A stretch of DNA of 49,098 bases. It comes from an uncultured Eubacteriales bacterium (GTDB lineage: Bacteria > Bacillota > Clostridia > Lachnospirales > Lachnospiraceae). This document shows positions 33,478 through 42,810 of this stretch, in pieces. The first letter of the stretch is position 1, and each line of letters starts with the position of its first letter. Position numbers and translations under genes: made by a program. Location of the stretch: NCBI GenBank assembly GCA_949299375.1, contig CASGAH010000006.1, forward strand, positions 1 through 49,098, in the 5' to 3' direction. The notes under the pieces are model-generated. The model worked only from the letters and a program-made list of their open reading frames with translations, was not told the DNA's origin and ran no database searches.

Positions 33478-34113
33478 ATGAAACGCTTTGTAACCCGCCA
33501 CGCGAATTTCATTTTTCGAAGCATTGTTGTTGTCTTTGCTGTTATTTTTATGGGTTTTAATCTCTCCTGGCTCATTCGGATTGATATGGGGACAGATCCG
33601 TGTACTTGCCTGAATCTTGGCATCTCCTCTCATCTTCCGATCTCCTTCGGAAGCTGGCAGCTTTTGCTGAATCTGCTGCTCTTTTTAATCGTCATCCGCT
33701 TTAACCGCCGTCTGATCGGGCTAGGCACAGTGGCCAACATGGTTCTTGTCGGATACTCCGCGGATTTCTTTGGATGGCTGTGGGATCGAATCATTCCTTC
33801 CGTTCTGTGGGAAATTCTATGGGTCCGCCTTCTGATTCTTGTGATTGCAATCTCACTGTTCGTATTCAGCGTGGCTGTCTATATGACCTCTGAGCTTGGA
33901 ACCGCCCCGTTCGATGCCGTCCCTTTTATCATCGCCCAGAATCAAAAAAAGCTTTCTTTCCGGGCAGTGCGCATGATCTGGGATTTAACGGCAATGGCAA
34001 TCGGCCTCATCACGGGAAGTACCTTCGGGATCGTAACGCTGATTATGGCATTTACGATCGGCCCGGTGGTCGCCTGGATGCAGCCATTTACAAAAAAACT
34101 GCTCCGGATCTGA
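33478..34113 (+). CDS. YczE/YyaS/YitT family membrane protein
   Basis: A 211-residue protein with about five or six membrane helices. The pattern FMGFNLSWLIRIDMGTDPCT and later LGTAPFDAVPFIIAQ, with a GxGTVANMVLVG-like middle, fits the YczE family. The function of this family is unknown; one member affects surfactin production in Bacillus. A GGGGG site lies 8 nt before the ATG at 33478. It is preceded by the tRNA-Leu gene and repeat copy B, and converges on the EIIA-like gene 14 nt away. Confidence 0.85.
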   Translation: MKRFVTRHANFIFRSIVVVFAVIFMGFNLSWLIRIDMGTDPCTCLNLGISSHLPISFGSWQLLLNLLLFLIVIRFNRRLIGLGTVANMVLVGYSADFFGWLWDRIIPSVLWEILWVRLLILVIAISLFVFSVAVYMTSELGTAPFDAVPFIIAQNQKKLSFRAVRMIWDLTAMAIGLITGSTFGIVTLIMAFTIGPVVAWMQPFTKKLLRI

Positions 34114-34127
34114 GGGGCGCTCGATCC

Positions 34128-34643
34128 TTATCCTGTTGTTTTCTCCTGCTCTTTCAGCCGCAGAAACGGCGTCCCGATTTCCAGAATGTCGTTTTCTTCT
34201 GATATCCGCTGGGGTGAAAAATCGCCCCAGTCGGACAAAAACAGTATGGTTACGGCAGATTTTCTATTTTCCTCAATTTCTTTGAGGTTCATCTTCATGA
34301 TTACATCTCCGGCTTCCACTCTCTGCCCATCCTCCACAAACGTCTCCAGTTCAGATGGTTCAAGTGCTGTCTCGTTTAATCCCGGAACAATCGAAAGCTG
34401 GATTCCAATGTCGGTTTCCATCCGGACTGCCCGAAGCACTCCCGAAGCCTCGGTAATGACTCCACTGATCGGGGCAATGATCGTTCCCTCCGTTGGTCTT
34501 ATGATAAAACCATCTTCCAGATGCTTCTGAAGAAATGAAAGATTTTCTGTGCTGCCAAAATCAATCCGTTCCCCATCCATAGGAGCCAATATAACGATAT
34601 CGGATGATTTCGCTTTAAACAATTTCTCTAATATGGATCCCAT
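34128..34643 (-). CDS. PTS EIIA(Glc)-like protein lacking the phospho-accepting histidines
   Basis: A 171-residue protein with the fold pattern of glucose-type EIIA: LAPMDGERIDF, GFIIRPTEGTIIAPISGVIT and a C-terminal beta domain. In active EIIA the phosphorylated histidine lies in a LIHIG-type motif and a second histidine in HAIGI. Here the matching stretches read LRAVRMETDIGIQLS and SIVPGLNETAL, with no histidine at either place. The start at 34643 has GGAG 9 nt upstream; the ATG at 34652 directly abuts the site. It stands alone, without other PTS genes, so it may be a regulatory or structural paralog. Loss of catalysis is inferred from the alignment made by eye. Confidence 0.85.
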   Translation of the reverse strand: MGSILEKLFKAKSSDIVILAPMDGERIDFGSTENLSFLQKHLEDGFIIRPTEGTIIAPISGVITEASGVLRAVRMETDIGIQLSIVPGLNETALEPSELETFVEDGQRVEAGDVIMKMNLKEIEENRKSAVTILFLSDWGDFSPQRISEENDILEIGTPFLRLKEQEKTTG

Positions 34644-34738
34644 GCCATTCATCTCCTTCCAAATCAGTGATTTTCGTCCTCAAATTTCGTTCGTCTGCCG
34701 ATTGCCTCTATTTTTATCAAATGATATGTGACTCCGGA

Positions 34739-37700
34739 TTAGTCTGTAAAATGGAATGCCAGCTGGTTGGACTCCGGTAGATCGTTTAGGATTTGAAGTT
34801 CCACAAGTGTGTCAATCATTGTCTTGCTCACTTTTGTCCGCTCCCGAAAATCGTCCAGTGACAGAAACGCCCCGTTTTGCGCTGCTTCCTCAATGGCCTG
34901 AGCCGCTTTGTCTCCCAACCCATCGATGGAGGCGAAGGATGGCATGAGTTTTCCGTCAATGATCTGGAACCGCTGGCCTTTGGCGCGGTATACATCGATG
35001 GGCATGAATTCAAATCCCCGGGCAAACATCTCCTGAACAATCCGCATGTCCTTGTAAGTATCCTGCTCTTTGTTTGTCAAAGATTCCATCCGATTCTGAT
35101 AATCCTGCATGGCGTCCTGGAACCTCTTCTTCCCCATGCACATAAGGCCATAGGTAAATCCCGTGGCGCGGATGCTGAAATAGGCCGCATAATATGCGAG
35201 CGGATAATACACTTTGCAATATGCGATCCGCCATGCCATCATGACGTAGGCAGCGGCATGAGCCTTTGGAAACATATATTTGATTTTCTTGCACGACCAG
35301 ATGTACCAGTCCGGTACGTCGTGGGCAAGCATTTCCTCTTCCCAGCTTTCCTTGAGTCCTTTGCCTTTCCGCACACTCTCCATAATGGTGAAGGAAAGCT
35401 CTTTGTCCATTCCTTTTTGGATCAGGTAAGTCATAATGTCGTCACGGGTACAAATACAGGTGGAAATGGTCGCCTTGCCCTCCTGCAAAAGGGTCTGTGC
35501 ATTTCCAAGCCATACATCGGTTCCGTGGGATAGCCCTGCAATGCGCACGAGATCGGAAAAATGCTGCGGATTCGTGTCGATTAACATCTGCATGGCAAAG
35601 TCTGTTCCAAACTCCGGGATTCCAAGTGCTCCGAGCTTGCAGCCAAGAATGTCCTCCGGCTGGATGCCGAGTGCGGATGTATTCTGAAAGAGCGACATAA
35701 CCTTCGGGTCATCCAGCGGGATGCTTTTTGCGTCCAGTCCAGTCAAGTCTTCCAGCATACGGATCATCGTCGGATCGTCGTGTCCGAGAATGTCGAGCTT
35801 CAGCAGGTTGTGATCGATGGAGTGATAATCAAAATGCGTCGTGACAGTGTCGGTTGTCATATCATTGGCAGGTCTTTGTACCGGGGTGAACGAATAAATG
35901 CTCTCTCCGATAGGAAGCACGATGATGCCTCCCGGGTGCTGCCCTGAGCTTCTGCGGACACCGCTGCACCCTTGCGCGAGCCGTGCAATCTCAACGTTTC
36001 GCTTGTGGATGTTTCGCTCCTCAAAATAATTTTTCACAAAACCGTACGCTGTTTTATCTGCGACAGTTCCAATTGTCCCGGCCCGGAATGTCTGTCCCTC
36101 CCCGAATATGACTTCGGTGTAAGCGTGAGCCTTGCTTTGATACTCTCCGGAGAAGTTTAAGTCGATATCGGGCTCCTTATTTCCCTTGAATCCAAGAAAT
36201 GTCTCGAAGGGAATGTCAAATCCGTCCTTTTTCAGGGGAGAACCGCAGACCGGACAGAGTCGGTCGGGCATATCACATCCCGCTCCGCCGCGAAAGGCTG
36301 TCACGGCCTCGGAATCAAAATCGCTGTAGTGGCAAGACTCACAGTAATAATGAGGGCTGAGCGGATTGACTTCTGTGATTCCGGACATGGTAGCGACAAA
36401 GGAGGAGCCGACAGATCCCCGGGATCCAACCATATATCCGTCTTCGTTCGATTTGCTGACCAGCTTCTGGGCAATGATGTACATCACCGCAAATCCGTTT
36501 GAGATAATCGAATGGAGCTCCCGCTCCAGCCGCTCTTCGACAATAGGAGGAAGCGGATCTCCGTACAGGGAAATCGCTTTCTGGTAGCACATATTGCGCA
36601 AATCCACGTCCGAATTGGGAATGACGGGAGGACATTTGTCCGGACGAACCGGTTCAATGCGGTCAATGCGGTCCGCAATCCGGTTCGTATTTGTCACAAC
36701 AACTTCCATTGCCTTTTCGGATCCGAGATACTGGAATTCTTCGAGCATTTCCTCGGTTGTGCGAAAATAAAGGGGAGCCTGCTGATCGGCATCCTCAAAC
36801 CCTTTTCCGGCCATAATGATTCTGCGGTATACCTCATCTTCCGGGTTCAGGAAATGGACATCGCAGGTGGCACAAACCGGTTTGTCAAATTGTTCTCCAA
36901 GCCGGCAGATGCGGCGATTCATCTCCTCCAAATCCTGCTCTGACTGAATGGCAGAGATGGAATCATCCCCGATCATAAACCGGTTGTTTCCGATCGGCTG
37001 GATTTCCAGATAGTCGTAGAAATTGACGATTCCTGCGATAACCTCCTCCGGTTCCTCCCGCAAAAGCGCCTGATACAGTTCCCCAGCTTCACAGGCAGAG
37101 CCAATGATGAGCCCTTCCCGGTACTTTTGCAGCTCACTTCTTGGGATTCTCGGCCTTCTTGCAAAATAGCGAATGTGAGAGTCGGAAATGATGCGGTATA
37201 AGTTGATCCGCCCCTGCTCGGTTGCCGCCAAAAGGACGATATGGTACGTCGGCAGTTTCTTGATGACCTGTTCATTGGCTGCGGTCGCCTGCGCCATCTG
37301 CTCAAGCGTTGAAACACCGTTCTGCTTTAAGCGCTCCAGCAGGGCAAGGAAAATAATGGCAGCACACTCCGCGTCATCGACTGCGCGGTGATGGTGCTCC
37401 AGGGAAATCCCGAGATGCTTTGCCACATTGTCCAGCTTGTAGCGGGAAATCTGCGGAAGAAGCGCACGCGCCATACCGACCGTATCGATGTATGTCGGCT
37501 TATAGTCGATGCCCTGGTTTTTGGCCTGAGCGGTAATGAAGCTGACATCAAACGCTGCGTTGTGTGCGACAAGGACCGAATCCCCGCAAAAAGCAAGAAA
37601 CTGGGGGAGAACGGTCAAAATATCGGGGGCGCCCATGACCATTGCATCCTGAATTCCGGTCAGTTTCTCAATGGAAAATGGAATCGGTTCCTTCGGATTG

Positions 37701-39238
37701 ACAAACGTGCTGAAGCGGTCGGTGATGACGCCGTTTTGAATTTTCACGGCTCCGATTTCGATAATCCGGTTTTTGACAGGGCTAAATCCGGTCGTCTCCA
37801 AATCAAATACGACAAAGTCGGTTTGGACGTCCTGCCCTTTCGCGTTCATCACAGTTTCTTTCTGATCATCTACCAGATATCCCTCAACCCCATAGATCAC
37901 TTTAAAGGAAGGATCCTTCCGATCCGCTGCATGAAATGCATCCGGGAAGGAATATGCGCATCCGTGGTCTGTGATGGCGAGGGCGGGATGTCCCCACTCT
38001 CTGGCATGCTTGACAAGATCCTTTGCCTCTGCCACACCATCCATCTCGCTTGCCTTTGTATGGCAGTGCAGTTCCACACGCTTTACTGGAGCCAAATCCG
38101 TCCGCTTCACCCGCATATCCCGACTTTTCTTCATCCCGTACACCGTCGTAATCGCAAGTTCTTTGTCAAAACGGTCCACCATACTGACCCCTTTGATTTT
38201 GACAAACATTTCCGGCGCTACAGTTTCCTTCCATTTGGGAACGTCTGCATTATTCAAAAACAGCTTGACGGCAATGGAATCGCTAAAATCAGTGACTGCG
38301 AGAACGACAAGTGTTTTCGTTCCGTTTCGCAGTTCCCGCATTTCCATGGAAGAAATCTTTCCATAAATCGTAACTTCTCCCATCTCCTCCTGCAATTCCT
38401 CCAGGCGGATCGGAGCGTCGTCGAAATCTCTTCCATAGAGCACTTCTGGATTGTTGGAGCGCAGATAAGACGGGCGATCCGCATCCGGGGAAGGCTCCCG
38501 CTTTGTTTTGCCCCGCCTGGCGGATGTGTTTTCCGGGTGAGATGCTTTCTGGGCAGAAGTATCTTTTCGGCGCTTTGGGGAAGGAGCCTCTTTCGGGGGC
38601 AGATCCTGTGCCGGAGAGAACCCTTCGGCGTCGTCCCAGGGCATCGGCTCGTTTTCGGCTTCTGTCTTCTGAAACATCTTTCGGACAAGCTCCCTCTCCC
38701 GAAATTCCGCCTCCTGTCTGCACCGATTCTGATCCTGTGGAAAATATGTAACCGAGATCTCCACTTCCAGTCCGCACCGCTCACAGAAAATTTTCTGCAG
38801 ACGGTGAATGAGATCTGCCTCCCGCAGATGGCTCCACATCGTTTCCGGCAGCTTCAATTCAAGATGCGTCTCATCGGGAAACTCCCACTGCGCCTTCCTC
38901 AGCAATTGGTATTCCAGATCGCTGTGATGATGAAATTCCAGCAAAATGCTGTCCTGATACATTCGGAATACGTGTTCCAGCGTATACTGCTCAGAGAGCT
39001 GAAAACGCTCCATCATTCGTATTTTTGGCTCCTGTCCCTCGAACAGCTGCTGCTCGATTTGCTTTTCCACCTCATAGATGTCTTCTTTGGGAATCAAATG
39101 AGGAAATGTGACATAAACAAGAAGTGTACGCCTGTCTTTCGCATAATTAATTCGCATGACCTGTGCCGTCGCCATTCTATCTTTTAAAGACGTTGACAAC
39201 TGAAGTGTCGGAAATGTCTCAAAGAACTGTTTTCCCAT
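34739..39238 (-). CDS. polC: DNA polymerase III alpha subunit, PolC type
   Basis: A 1499-residue replicative polymerase, about the family length. In order: an N-terminal domain, a basic linker near residues 190-270 (QDLPPKEAPSPKRRKDTSAQ), an OB-fold (about 285-380), a PHP domain starting RVELHCHTKASEMDGVAEAK (about 395), a proofreading exonuclease inserted in it (TDFVVFDLETTGFSP, acidic DxE), then the C-family polymerase with GSRGSVGSSFVATMSGITEV. The zinc-type cysteines of the palm (CESCHYSDFDSE, CPVCGSPL) are present. It copies the chromosome during replication. It follows ispG, overlapping it by 20 nt, as is usual in Clostridia. Confidence 0.98.
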   Translation of the reverse strand: MGKQFFETFPTLQLSTSLKDRMATAQVMRINYAKDRRTLLVYVTFPHLIPKEDIYEVEKQIEQQLFEGQEPKIRMMERFQLSEQYTLEHVFRMYQDSILLEFHHHSDLEYQLLRKAQWEFPDETHLELKLPETMWSHLREADLIHRLQKIFCERCGLEVEISVTYFPQDQNRCRQEAEFRERELVRKMFQKTEAENEPMPWDDAEGFSPAQDLPPKEAPSPKRRKDTSAQKASHPENTSARRGKTKREPSPDADRPSYLRSNNPEVLYGRDFDDAPIRLEELQEEMGEVTIYGKISSMEMRELRNGTKTLVVLAVTDFSDSIAVKLFLNNADVPKWKETVAPEMFVKIKGVSMVDRFDKELAITTVYGMKKSRDMRVKRTDLAPVKRVELHCHTKASEMDGVAEAKDLVKHAREWGHPALAITDHGCAYSFPDAFHAADRKDPSFKVIYGVEGYLVDDQKETVMNAKGQDVQTDFVVFDLETTGFSPVKNRIIEIGAVKIQNGVITDRFSTFVNPKEPIPFSIEKLTGIQDAMVMGAPDILTVLPQFLAFCGDSVLVAHNAAFDVSFITAQAKNQGIDYKPTYIDTVGMARALLPQISRYKLDNVAKHLGISLEHHHRAVDDAECAAIIFLALLERLKQNGVSTLEQMAQATAANEQVIKKLPTYHIVLLAATEQGRINLYRIISDSHIRYFARRPRIPRSELQKYREGLIIGSACEAGELYQALLREEPEEVIAGIVNFYDYLEIQPIGNNRFMIGDDSISAIQSEQDLEEMNRRICRLGEQFDKPVCATCDVHFLNPEDEVYRRIIMAGKGFEDADQQAPLYFRTTEEMLEEFQYLGSEKAMEVVVTNTNRIADRIDRIEPVRPDKCPPVIPNSDVDLRNMCYQKAISLYGDPLPPIVEERLERELHSIISNGFAVMYIIAQKLVSKSNEDGYMVGSRGSVGSSFVATMSGITEVNPLSPHYYCESCHYSDFDSEAVTAFRGGAGCDMPDRLCPVCGSPLKKDGFDIPFETFLGFKGNKEPDIDLNFSGEYQSKAHAYTEVIFGEGQTFRAGTIGTVADKTAYGFVKNYFEERNIHKRNVEIARLAQGCSGVRRSSGQHPGGIIVLPIGESIYSFTPVQRPANDMTTDTVTTHFDYHSIDHNLLKLDILGHDDPTMIRMLEDLTGLDAKSIPLDDPKVMSLFQNTSALGIQPEDILGCKLGALGIPEFGTDFAMQMLIDTNPQHFSDLVRIAGLSHGTDVWLGNAQTLLQEGKATISTCICTRDDIMTYLIQKGMDKELSFTIMESVRKGKGLKESWEEEMLAHDVPDWYIWSCKKIKYMFPKAHAAAYVMMAWRIAYCKVYYPLAYYAAYFSIRATGFTYGLMCMGKKRFQDAMQDYQNRMESLTNKEQDTYKDMRIVQEMFARGFEFMPIDVYRAKGQRFQIIDGKLMPSFASIDGLGDKAAQAIEEAAQNGAFLSLDDFRERTKVSKTMIDTLVELQILNDLPESNQLAFHFTD

Positions 39239-40335
39239 GCAAATCTTCTCCTTCTATTTCTTCCCTGCAATTCCAATGGATCAATTCCTCCCGCAGCGCA
39301 TTTAGAAGCGCTTCTTCCGGAAGCTTCTTGATAATCTTGCCTTTTTTGATGAGAACGCCCTCTCCTTTTCCGCCGGCGATGCCAATGTCGGCCTCTTTTG
39401 CCTCGCCAGGTCCATTGACAACACATCCCATCACCGCAATCTTGATGTCAAGGTCATACGCACTGGCCATTGTCTCCACCTGGTTGGCAAGACGGATCAA
39501 ATCAATCTCGGTTCTGCCGCAGGTAGGGCAGGAGACAATCTCCACACCTCCTCTGCGCAGTCCAAGCGTTCTTAGAATAAGCCGCGCCGACTTGATTTCC
39601 TCCACCGGATCTCCGGTCAAAGACACACGGATCGTATCTCCGATCCCCTGATTCAGAATCAATGCCAAACCGATGGCAGATTTGATGTTTCCGGACATCA
39701 CCGTTCCCGATTCGGTGATTCCGACGTGGATCGGGTACGGCGTCAGAGGCGCCAGCAGTGTGTGCGCCTTCACACACATCATCACATCGGAAGACTTGAT
39801 GCTGATTACAAGATTGTCATATCCAAGCTTTTCGATCAGGTGAACCTTGTCCAGAGCACTCTCTACAATTCCCTCTGCGGTGACACCCCCATATCGGTTT
39901 AGAATTGGCTTTTCCAGCGATCCGCTGTTGACGCCGACGCGGATCGGAATCTGGCGTTCTTTTGCTGCATCTACAACCGCCTGGATCCGGTCGCGGCTGC
40001 CGATGTTGCCCGGGTTGATGCGGATTTTGATTGATGCGGATCTTATCTGCGCCATTTTCAATGGCAGCAATTGCCAACCGATAATCGAAGTGAATGTCTG
40101 CCACAAGCGGAATGTGAATTTGCCGCTTGATTTCTCTCAGTGCAGATGCGGCTTCCATCGTCGGAACTGTACAGCGAATGATTTCACATCCTGCCCTCTC
40201 CAGCGACAAAATCTGCCGGACTGTGGCATCGACATCTTCTGTTCTGGTGTTCGTCATAGATTGGATGAGAATCGGGTGACCGCCTCCAATCATACGATCT
40301 CCAATGGTAATGACTTTTGTCTGTTCCCGGAACAT
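39219..40335 (-). pseudogene. ispG: IspG (GcpE), frameshifted by a 16-bp duplication
   Basis: IspG converts methylerythritol cyclodiphosphate to HMBPP with an iron-sulfur cluster in the non-mevalonate isoprenoid pathway. Here it is split between two frames: residues 1-102 in one frame (to ADKIRIN, start at the ATG at 40335 with an AGGAGG site), then the remaining 264 in another (from PGNIGSRDRIQ). Joined, the protein is 366 residues, a normal length, with the cluster cysteines in SCPTCGRTEID and VMGCVVNGPGE. The break is at 40015-40041, where TTGATGCGGAT occurs twice, 5 nt apart. Removing one 16-nt unit restores the frame. The gene sits in the expected order between rseP and polC, overlapping polC by 20 nt. 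Whether it is truly broken is open. Confidence 0.9.
40015..40041. repeat. 11-bp direct repeat causing the ispG frameshift
   Basis: TTGATGCGGAT (40015-40025), spacer TTTGA, TTGATGCGGAT (40031-40041). The 16-nt unit is one extra copy compared with the expected reading DKIRINPGNIG. Confidence 0.95.
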
Positions 40336-40437
40336 GGTTTTCCTCCTTTTCGACTCCAGTGATGTTGGGCAAACGGTATCGTGTGAGTTCTCTTTCGAGA
40401 AAGATTCTGAACGATTATATTGTAGATCAATCGCCTG

Positions 40438-41526
40438 TTAGAATATATTTTTTATATCATTTAGCATAACAGCTGCCATTAGAATCATCAAAAGGACAAA
40501 TCCGATAAATGTGACCATTGCTTCCTTCTCTTTTGCGACAGGCTTTCCCCTTATCACTTCAATCAGACAAAACAAGAGCCGTCCTCCATCGAGTCCCGGA
40601 ATGGGGAGCAGATTCATTACGCCGAGGTTTGCGCTGATCATCGCCAAGAAATTGCTCATCGTCAGGAGCATCGACATGGCCATAGCAGACCAGCCATAAT
40701 CCTGCGTCGTGTCCACGACCTCGTCCACCAGTCCGTCCACGGCATTGGCCACTCCGACCGGGCCGGTCAGATTGTCGATGGAGAATCCGCCGGTAATCAT
40801 GCTGGTCAGACCGCGCACGACAAGAACAATATTGTATCGGACGGTGTGAAACCCGTAGGTCAGCATCTGGGCTGGAGATACTGCATAGTATCCTCCGCTC
40901 ACAATTCCCATCAAATACGATTGGCTTTCCTCATTCCATTTCGGTTCTACAACAGTGGTGTAAGTCTCTCCATCCCGTTCGTATACAATCTCTTTCGCCT
41001 CCTGCGGGTTCAGCTGCTGATTGAGAGAAACCTGGCGGTAAAAATAAATGGTCTCCCCATTTACCTTAAGGATCTTATCCCCCGCCTGAATTCCAGCCTC
41101 CTGAGCCGGAAATCCTTCCATGACCTGGGTAATAATCGGAATGTCTACGCCCGCCTGGCTTACAACAAAAATCGACAGCACAAGCGCGAGGATGAAATTA
41201 AAAAGAGGCCCGGCAAGGGTGATGGAGATTCTGGCCCAGACGGATTTGCTGGAGAAATCATCGCCATCCTTCTCCTCGGCATTCTCCCCGGTTTCATCCG
41301 CCTCCGGGATGCCCATGTCGTTTCCCTTCATCAGGCAGGCGCCCCCAAGCGGAAGAATTTTCACACTAAATTTGGTCTGTTTCCCCTGGATGTGGAACAG
41401 ATCCGGTCCCATGCCAATGGAAAACTCTTCTACCTTCACGCCGTTCTTTCTGGCAATGACAAAATGGCCAAATTCATGTACGACTACAACAATCGTAAAA
41501 ATGACTAGAAAAATAATGATGCTCAT
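40438..41526 (-). CDS. rseP: Site-2 protease RseP (RIP metalloprotease)
   Basis: A 362-residue membrane protease of the RseP/SpoIVFB class. HEFGH is at residues 18-22 in the first helix and the second metal-site motif MNLLPIPGLDGGRLLF near residue 306. Between them lies a PDZ domain (about 130-200, with QAGDKILKVNG). It cuts membrane-spanning segments of anti-sigma or regulatory proteins. It lies 7 nt downstream of dxr, in the standard cluster order. Confidence 0.95.
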   Translation of the reverse strand: MSIIIFLVIFTIVVVVHEFGHFVIARKNGVKVEEFSIGMGPDLFHIQGKQTKFSVKILPLGGACLMKGNDMGIPEADETGENAEEKDGDDFSSKSVWARISITLAGPLFNFILALVLSIFVVSQAGVDIPIITQVMEGFPAQEAGIQAGDKILKVNGETIYFYRQVSLNQQLNPQEAKEIVYERDGETYTTVVEPKWNEESQSYLMGIVSGGYYAVSPAQMLTYGFHTVRYNIVLVVRGLTSMITGGFSIDNLTGPVGVANAVDGLVDEVVDTTQDYGWSAMAMSMLLTMSNFLAMISANLGVMNLLPIPGLDGGRLLFCLIEVIRGKPVAKEKEAMVTFIGFVLLMILMAAVMLNDIKNIF

Positions 41527-41533
41527 GAATCAG

Positions 41534-42694
41534 TCAGTTCCTTCCTTTCGGCAGTCTCATTGCCTGAATATACTCGTGTGTCTCACGCTCTGTATCCAAT
41601 ATTCCTTCGACAGAAGGATTGGACCGCCATGGGATGCGGGCGACACACTCTTCGATGAGATCTGTAATATCAAGATAGCCGATTTGGCGCTTTAAAAACA
41701 ATTCTACCGCCTTCTCGTTTGCCGCATTGAAAACAGTGGGCGCATTGCCGCCCTTTCTCCCCACTTCGTAGGCGAGGGCAAGCCCTTTAAAGTTCTCCAG
41801 ATCCGGCGCTTCAAATGTAATTTGACGAAGTGCGGCAAAGTCCAGACGTGCCCCCGGAAGGTATCTTCGATCCGGATAATACAAGGCATATTGGATGGGG
41901 AGTTTCATGTCCGGTGTCCCAAGCTGGGCAATCACAGCGCCGTCTTCATATTCCACCATGGAGTGAATGACGCTTTGCGGCTGGATGACAACTTCAATCT
42001 GATCCAGGGAGACGCCAAACAGCCACTTCGCCTCCATTACCTCCAGTCCCTTGTTGACCATTGTGGAGGAATCGATCGTAATCTTTTGCCCCATTGTCCA
42101 ATTCGGATGTTTCAGCGCGTCCTCCACCCGGATCTGCTTCATCTGCTCCCTCGTCTTGCCCCGGAAAGGTCCTCCGGAGGCAGTCAGGATGATTTTATGA
42201 ATCCGTTCTCTGTTTTCTCCGTTGAGAGACTGGAAAATGGCAGAATGCTCACTGTCTACGGGGAGAATTGAAACTCCCATTTTTCGGGCCAGGGGCATAA
42301 TAATATGACCCGCAGTCACAAGCGTCTCCTTGTTGGCCAGAGCTATGTCTTTTTTGGCTTCCATCGCCGCGATGGTTGGACGAATGCCGATCATTCCCAC
42401 AATGGCGGTGACGATGATTTCCGCGGAGGGCTCTGTGGCTGCTTCGATGAGTCCTTCCATCCCGCTTACAATTTTCGTGGATGTATCAGAAACACGGAGC
42501 GAGAGCGCGCGGGCTTTCTCCTCCGATGCGACGGCTGCGATCCGAGGGCAAAACTCCCGAATCTGCTGTTCCAGAAAATCGATGTTGCTTCCGGCCGTCA
42601 GAGAAACAACCTCGATATCTTTTTGTGTCCGGATAACTTCCAGTGTTTGGGTTCCGATGGAACCGGTAGACCCAAGAATTCCAATCTTTTTCAT
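41534..42694 (-). CDS. dxr: 1-deoxy-D-xylulose 5-phosphate reductoisomerase
   Basis: A 386-residue enzyme that makes 2-C-methylerythritol 4-phosphate from DXP, the first dedicated step of the pathway completed by IspG. The start is the ATG at 42694, with GAGG 6 nt upstream. Motifs: KIGILGSTGSIGTQTLEVI for NADPH at residues 2-20, ALANKETLVTAG near 125, the metal and substrate residues in PVDSEHSAIFQ, and SGGPFRGKT. Its presence argues that the organism uses this pathway, which makes the frameshift in ispG 1.2 kb away more puzzling. Confidence 0.97.
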   Translation of the reverse strand: MKKIGILGSTGSIGTQTLEVIRTQKDIEVVSLTAGSNIDFLEQQIREFCPRIAAVASEEKARALSLRVSDTSTKIVSGMEGLIEAATEPSAEIIVTAIVGMIGIRPTIAAMEAKKDIALANKETLVTAGHIIMPLARKMGVSILPVDSEHSAIFQSLNGENRERIHKIILTASGGPFRGKTREQMKQIRVEDALKHPNWTMGQKITIDSSTMVNKGLEVMEAKWLFGVSLDQIEVVIQPQSVIHSMVEYEDGAVIAQLGTPDMKLPIQYALYYPDRRYLPGARLDFAALRQITFEAPDLENFKGLALAYEVGRKGGNAPTVFNAANEKAVELFLKRQIGYLDITDLIEECVARIPWRSNPSVEGILDTERETHEYIQAMRLPKGRN

Positions 42695-42768
42695 AGTTTT
42701 CCTCTTTTTTGCGCGGTTTATCACAGTCTGCACAGCAGCTTTCTGTGGATGTCTCGTATCATAGTTAT

Positions 42769-42798
42769 GTGAACTACCCACCGTCTAAAGCCAGTGGG
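42769..42798. other. Possible IS200/IS605-type end hairpin, remnant
   Basis: GTGAACTACCCACCG, then CTAAAGCCAGTGGG, forms a small hairpin (CCCAC with GTGGG). It resembles the subterminal hairpin near the right end of many IS200/IS605 elements in Firmicutes. No transposase, tnpB or guide-like sequence is visible around it. Confidence 0.35.
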
Positions 42799-42810
42799 AT
42801 TGCGGTAGCC

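Noticed and set aside
37388..39187. Long plus-strand frame of 599 codons inside polC
   Set aside because: It is antisense to a strongly conserved polymerase and has no ribosome binding site or family resemblance; it follows the codon pattern of the opposite strand.
41534..42781. Long N-terminal extension of Dxr from the ATG at 42781
   Set aside because: The extra 29 residues have no family counterpart, and the ATG at 42694 has a well-placed GAGG site.
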